Of a stretch of DNA of 64,000 nt, positions 61,521 through 64,000 are shown piece after piece (position 1 is the stretch's first letter; every line of letters begins with the position of its first letter). Origin of the DNA: Phaeodactylibacter sp. (GTDB lineage Bacteria; Bacteroidota; Bacteroidia; Chitinophagales; Saprospiraceae); the NCBI GenBank assembly GCA_024102975.1, contig JAGFJD010000448.1, positions 1 through 64,000 of the forward strand, given 5' to 3'. A program made the position numbers and the translations under genes. The notes under the pieces are model-generated. The model was not told the DNA's origin. It ran no database searches and saw nothing but the letters and a program-made list of their open reading frames with translations.

Positions 61521-61623
61521 ATACTGGCGAGCTGGTGGTTTTGCGCCTGACCAAACCACCGATGCCAGCATATACTGACCCGGCTGGATTTTGTAAAGAC
61601 AAAATCAGCCAGGCGTAAGTATA
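61520..61623. repeat. Paired-hairpin repeat, copy 4 (diverged)
   Basis: 104 bp with the same two-hairpin layout. Outer arms TATACTGGC/GCCAGCATA and TATACTGAC/GTAAGTATA; inner arms GGTGGTTT/AAACCACC and GGCTGGATTTTGT/ACAAAATCAGCC. Many bases differ from copies 1-3 but most changes fall so that the stems still pair. Confidence 0.85.
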
Positions 61624-61637
61624 AACCGCCCGCTAAA

Positions 61638-61668
61638 TTTGCAAAGCCCTTCCGGCCGCGTATATTTG
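61638..61668 (+). promoter_or_regulatory. Complete Bacteroidota sigma-ABfr-type promoter for serA
   Basis: -33 TTTG at 61638-61641 and -7 TATATTTG at 61661-61668, separated by exactly 19 bp, the consensus spacing. The -33 box sits inside a second TAAATTTG that is also a -7-like match. Predicted start lies about 80 bp before the serA ATG. Confidence 0.75.
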
Positions 61669-61753
61669 CAATCGGTACGGATGGCAGTGCTCTTTTCACC
61701 TGCCGTCCCTATGGTTGTGAGAAAAATGTACGTTCACAAAAACCACTGGTTTG

Positions 61754-62719
61754 ATGATAAAAATCTTAGCCAACGACGGCATTGACGCCGACGGCCAAAT
61801 GTTATTGGAAGAGGCTGGTTATCAGGTGGATACGGAGAAGGTAGCGCAGGAAGACCTGCCGGGCGTGCTGCCGGAATACGACGTGGTCATCGTGCGCAGC
61901 GCCACCAAAATCCGCAAGGAACTGATCGATCAATGCCCCAACCTCAAGATCATCGCCCGGGGTGGCGTTGGCCTGGACAATATCGACGTGGAATACGCCG
62001 AGAGCAAAGGCATCAAGGTCATGAACACCCCTGCCGCTTCCTCCCAGTCGGTTGCTGAACTGGTTTTTGCCCACCTCTTTTCCCTCTGCCGCTTCCTGCA
62101 GCAGTCGCACCGCGATATGCCGGTCAGGGGCAATACGGAATTCAAGAAACTGAAGAACATTTACTCCGAGGGCATACAGCTGCGCGGCCGCACCCTGGGC
62201 ATCATCGGCTTCGGCCGCATCGGCCAGGAGGTCGCCCGCATCGGCCTGGCCCTCGGCATGAAAGTCATGCCGGTTGACCTGGTGGTCAGCGAAGCAGATA
62301 TCGACATCAATGTCTTCATGAGCGATAACGTCCGACTGGAAGTCACCCTGGATACGTTCGAGTGGGAAGAAGTGATCCGCAACAGCGACTTCCTCACCCT
62401 TCACGTGCCTTTCAGCGGCGGCTCCCCCCTCATCGGCAGGAAAGAACTCGCTATGATGAAGGACGGCGCCATCGTCATCAATACCTCCCGGGGCGGCGCG
62501 ATCGACGAAGATGCCCTGCTGGAAGCCCTCGACAACGGCAAGCTGCGCGGCGCAGCCCTCGACGTGTTCGTGGACGAACCCACGCCCAAAAAGGCCCTGC
62601 TGGAACACCCGCTGGTTTCCTGCAGCCCCCATATCGGCGCCGCCACCGCCGAAGCGCAGGCCAATATCGGCCTGGAACTGGCGGACCGGATACTGGCCTT
62701 TTTCGGGGATGACAAGTAG
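61754..62719 (+). CDS. serA: D-3-phosphoglycerate dehydrogenase (short form)
   Basis: 321 residues from ATG 61754 (a TTG one codon earlier is less likely). D-2-hydroxyacid dehydrogenase fold: VRSATKIRKELID, IARGGVGLDNIDVE, the NAD motif GFGRIGQEVARIGLALGMKV, catalytic R246 (NTSRGGAIDE), E275 (DVFVDEP) and H293 (CSPHIGAAT). It lacks the C-terminal ACT domain, as many Bacteroidota SerA proteins do, so it is not serine-inhibited by that route. It converts 3-phosphoglycerate to 3-phosphohydroxypyruvate in serine synthesis; serC and serB are not in the window. Confidence 0.88.
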   Translation: MIKILANDGIDADGQMLLEEAGYQVDTEKVAQEDLPGVLPEYDVVIVRSATKIRKELIDQCPNLKIIARGGVGLDNIDVEYAESKGIKVMNTPAASSQSVAELVFAHLFSLCRFLQQSHRDMPVRGNTEFKKLKNIYSEGIQLRGRTLGIIGFGRIGQEVARIGLALGMKVMPVDLVVSEADIDINVFMSDNVRLEVTLDTFEWEEVIRNSDFLTLHVPFSGGSPLIGRKELAMMKDGAIVINTSRGGAIDEDALLEALDNGKLRGAALDVFVDEPTPKKALLEHPLVSCSPHIGAATAEAQANIGLELADRILAFFGDDK

Positions 62720-62931
62720 GGCAAGTGCCCGGCGGGACCCAGCGAGATCAATATGATGAGGGTATTCTGAAAATCAGGGCATTGGGGGCCTCTGCGTAAG
62801 CTTGGTCGAACGTTGGACGAAAGTTTCCAAGGTTGTGTGCGATGTACGGATTCAACGACGGTCCTGAGCTGTGTGCGGTGTACGCTCCATCGGTTGTAAA
62901 CAGTTTACTAATGAACACCCCATCTCCCCCC

Positions 62932-64000
62932 TCACCCCCTCACCCCCGTCCGCTCATTAAACGCCCTGATCAGTTCGTCCCATTCTTCCACCTGCCCGAA
63001 CATCTGCGGCCAGAAATTGCGGTCATGCCACAGGCGGTCCAGTTCTTCCACTGTTTTGCCCTGCTGTTCCACCCAGGTGAAGTACTTCAGGTTGTGGATG
63101 GCCTTCTTATCCGGGTAGGCCAGTTCCTTCAGGTGTCCGGTCCGGGTTCCAAGTAGGCACTCCAGGTCGCGGGCGGCCTGCAGAGTGGAATAGGGCCCGC
63201 GCTCCTCCCGCAGTTCCCCGAGGCGGGAGCGGTACAGGCCGACAGAATCCGTGGCGACGGTAAAGAGGATGTCGTCTTCCGTCATTTCAAAATAGCGGGC
63301 CGTCTTGATGGCGGCCAGGATGTTGGCGATGCCGGAGATGCCCAGCAGGCCCAGGTTTTCTATCCAGTCTTTGCCGATGCCGGCATCCGCCAGGAATTCG
63401 TGGCCCGCCGGCTCGTTGAACAGCCGCAGCAGCCGCATGGGCACTTCGTCGTCGATGGCGGTGACCACATCGGTGTTCTGTACATTGTGTATCCAGGGCA
63501 CGTGTTTGTCGCCGATGCCCTCGATGCGGTGGCTGCCAAAGCCGTTCATCAGCAGGGTGGGGCACTGCAGGGCCTCGGAAGCTACTACTTTCAGATGAGG
63601 GGAAACGGTGCGCAGGTAATCCCCCGCTGCGATGGTGCCTGCTGAGCCGGTGGCGGAGATGTAGGCGGCCAGGCGGGAGGCCGGCGTTTTCACCAGGCCA
63701 AAAACTTCCTCCACGGCCGGCCCGGTCAGGTGGTAGTGCCAGGCGGCGTTGCCAAACTCTTCGAACTGGTTGAAAATAACGCATTCCGGACGGGTGCGGC
63801 GAATTTCCCAGCACTTGTCGTAAATCTCTTTGACGTTGGATTCGCTGCCCGGCGTGGCGATCACCTCCGCGCCGACTACCTCCTTCAGCCAGTCAAAACG
63901 CTCCCGGCTCATGCCCTCGGGCAGGATGGCCACCGGCTCCGTGCCCATGATCCTGGAGTCGAACGCCCCGCCCCGGCAGTAGTTGCCGGTCGACGGCCAG
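62932..64000 (-). CDS. PLP-dependent enzyme, cysteine-synthase-like fold (5' end beyond window)
   Basis: 356 codons are visible and the frame runs off the 3' window edge on this strand, reading WPSTGNYCRGGAFDSRIMGT; the S-T-G-N loop binds the substrate carboxylate in fold-type II PLP enzymes. The PLP lysine should lie upstream, outside the window. Later blocks are YISATGSAGTIAAGDYL and SGIANILAAIKTARYFEMTE. The pattern matches the long cysteine synthase/lyase-type proteins of about 450 residues with an unknown substrate, often labelled PLP-dependent beta-subunit. It converges with serA. Confidence 0.8.
   Translation of the reverse strand, partial: WPSTGNYCRGGAFDSRIMGTEPVAILPEGMSRERFDWLKEVVGAEVIATPGSESNVKEIYDKCWEIRRTRPECVIFNQFEEFGNAAWHYHLTGPAVEEVFGLVKTPASRLAAYISATGSAGTIAAGDYLRTVSPHLKVVASEALQCPTLLMNGFGSHRIEGIGDKHVPWIHNVQNTDVVTAIDDEVPMRLLRLFNEPAGHEFLADAGIGKDWIENLGLLGISGIANILAAIKTARYFEMTEDDILFTVATDSVGLYRSRLGELREERGPYSTLQAARDLECLLGTRTGHLKELAYPDKKAIHNLKYFTWVEQQGKTVEELDRLWHDRNFWPQMFGQVEEWDELIRAFNERTGVRG

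Noticed and set aside
1..64000. tRNA or rRNA genes
   Set aside because: No T-loop GGTTCGAAT-type sequences with acceptor stems or rRNA core segments were noticed; a covariance scan was not possible here.

Overview
The window reads as chromosomal DNA of a fairly GC-rich Bacteroidota, most likely a member of the Saprospiria (Lewinella/Phaeodactylibacter-like). The evidence: five intact secreted proteins and one gene remnant carry a C-terminal type IX secretion (Por) sorting domain; there is a TonB-dependent receptor paired with a DUF4249 lipoprotein; several promoters have the Bacteroidota -7 motif TAnnTTTG; lipoproteins are abundant; and a TPR histidine kinase sits next to a LytTR regulator. 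Assignment below phylum is inference. I saw no rRNA, tRNA, CRISPR array or intact transposase.

Layout. 1-8.5 kb: a 5'-truncated giant adhesin-like protein (lamin-tail, HYR and MopE-type repeats), a large orphan protein and a secreted M28 peptidase. 8.5-11 kb: a small secreted protein and an EAD11-like/transmembrane/TPR protein. 11.2-15.1 kb: hexuronate catabolism (GH109-like oxidoreductase, mannonate dehydratase, SDR mannonate oxidoreductase). 15.2-19.4 kb: three GNAT acetyltransferases (one AAC(6')-like), an ankyrin protein, an epimerase paired with an orphan protein that recalls class II aminoacyl-tRNA synthetases, and a cupin. 19.6-31.9 kb: a 1255-residue secreted PKD/GEVED protein, an MtfA-like peptidase, an orphan antitoxin beside a truncated PIN toxin, a conserved hypothetical, an S41 peptidase, a lipoprotein behind a 10-bp tandem repeat, and a two-component pair. 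32.2-36.9 kb: an unannotatable run of envelope proteins and lipoproteins. 37.4-46.2 kb, all on the minus strand: RfbD, a membrane protein, a GNAT, SsnA, a selenium-dependent-type xanthine dehydrogenase, threonine synthase and Ppx/GppA. 46.4-53 kb: lipoproteins, two T9SS cargo proteins, a T9SS gene remnant, and a stress-like cluster (two CBS proteins, a lipoprotein, Hsp20). 53.4-58.3 kb: DUF4249/TonB receptor pair and a retropepsin-like protease. 58.4-59.0 kb: a ruined C5-methyltransferase/HNH restriction locus split by a large palindrome. 59.2-64 kb: MscS, CvpA, a small secreted protein, SerA and a PLP-dependent enzyme cut by the window end.

The most distinctive unexplained signal is a ~105-bp element made of two adjacent hairpins, present four times (38.4, 43.9, 57.0 and 61.5 kb), always intergenic. 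The fourth copy differs in its stems yet keeps most pairing, which points to selection or copying on structure. Other unexplained structures are a MITE-like inverted-repeat element (25.9-26.2 kb), a second paired-hairpin locus (14.0-14.15 kb), the 10-bp repeat at 28.2-28.4 kb and several perfect palindromes. The eroded restriction-modification and toxin-antitoxin loci show past turnover of defence and addiction modules.
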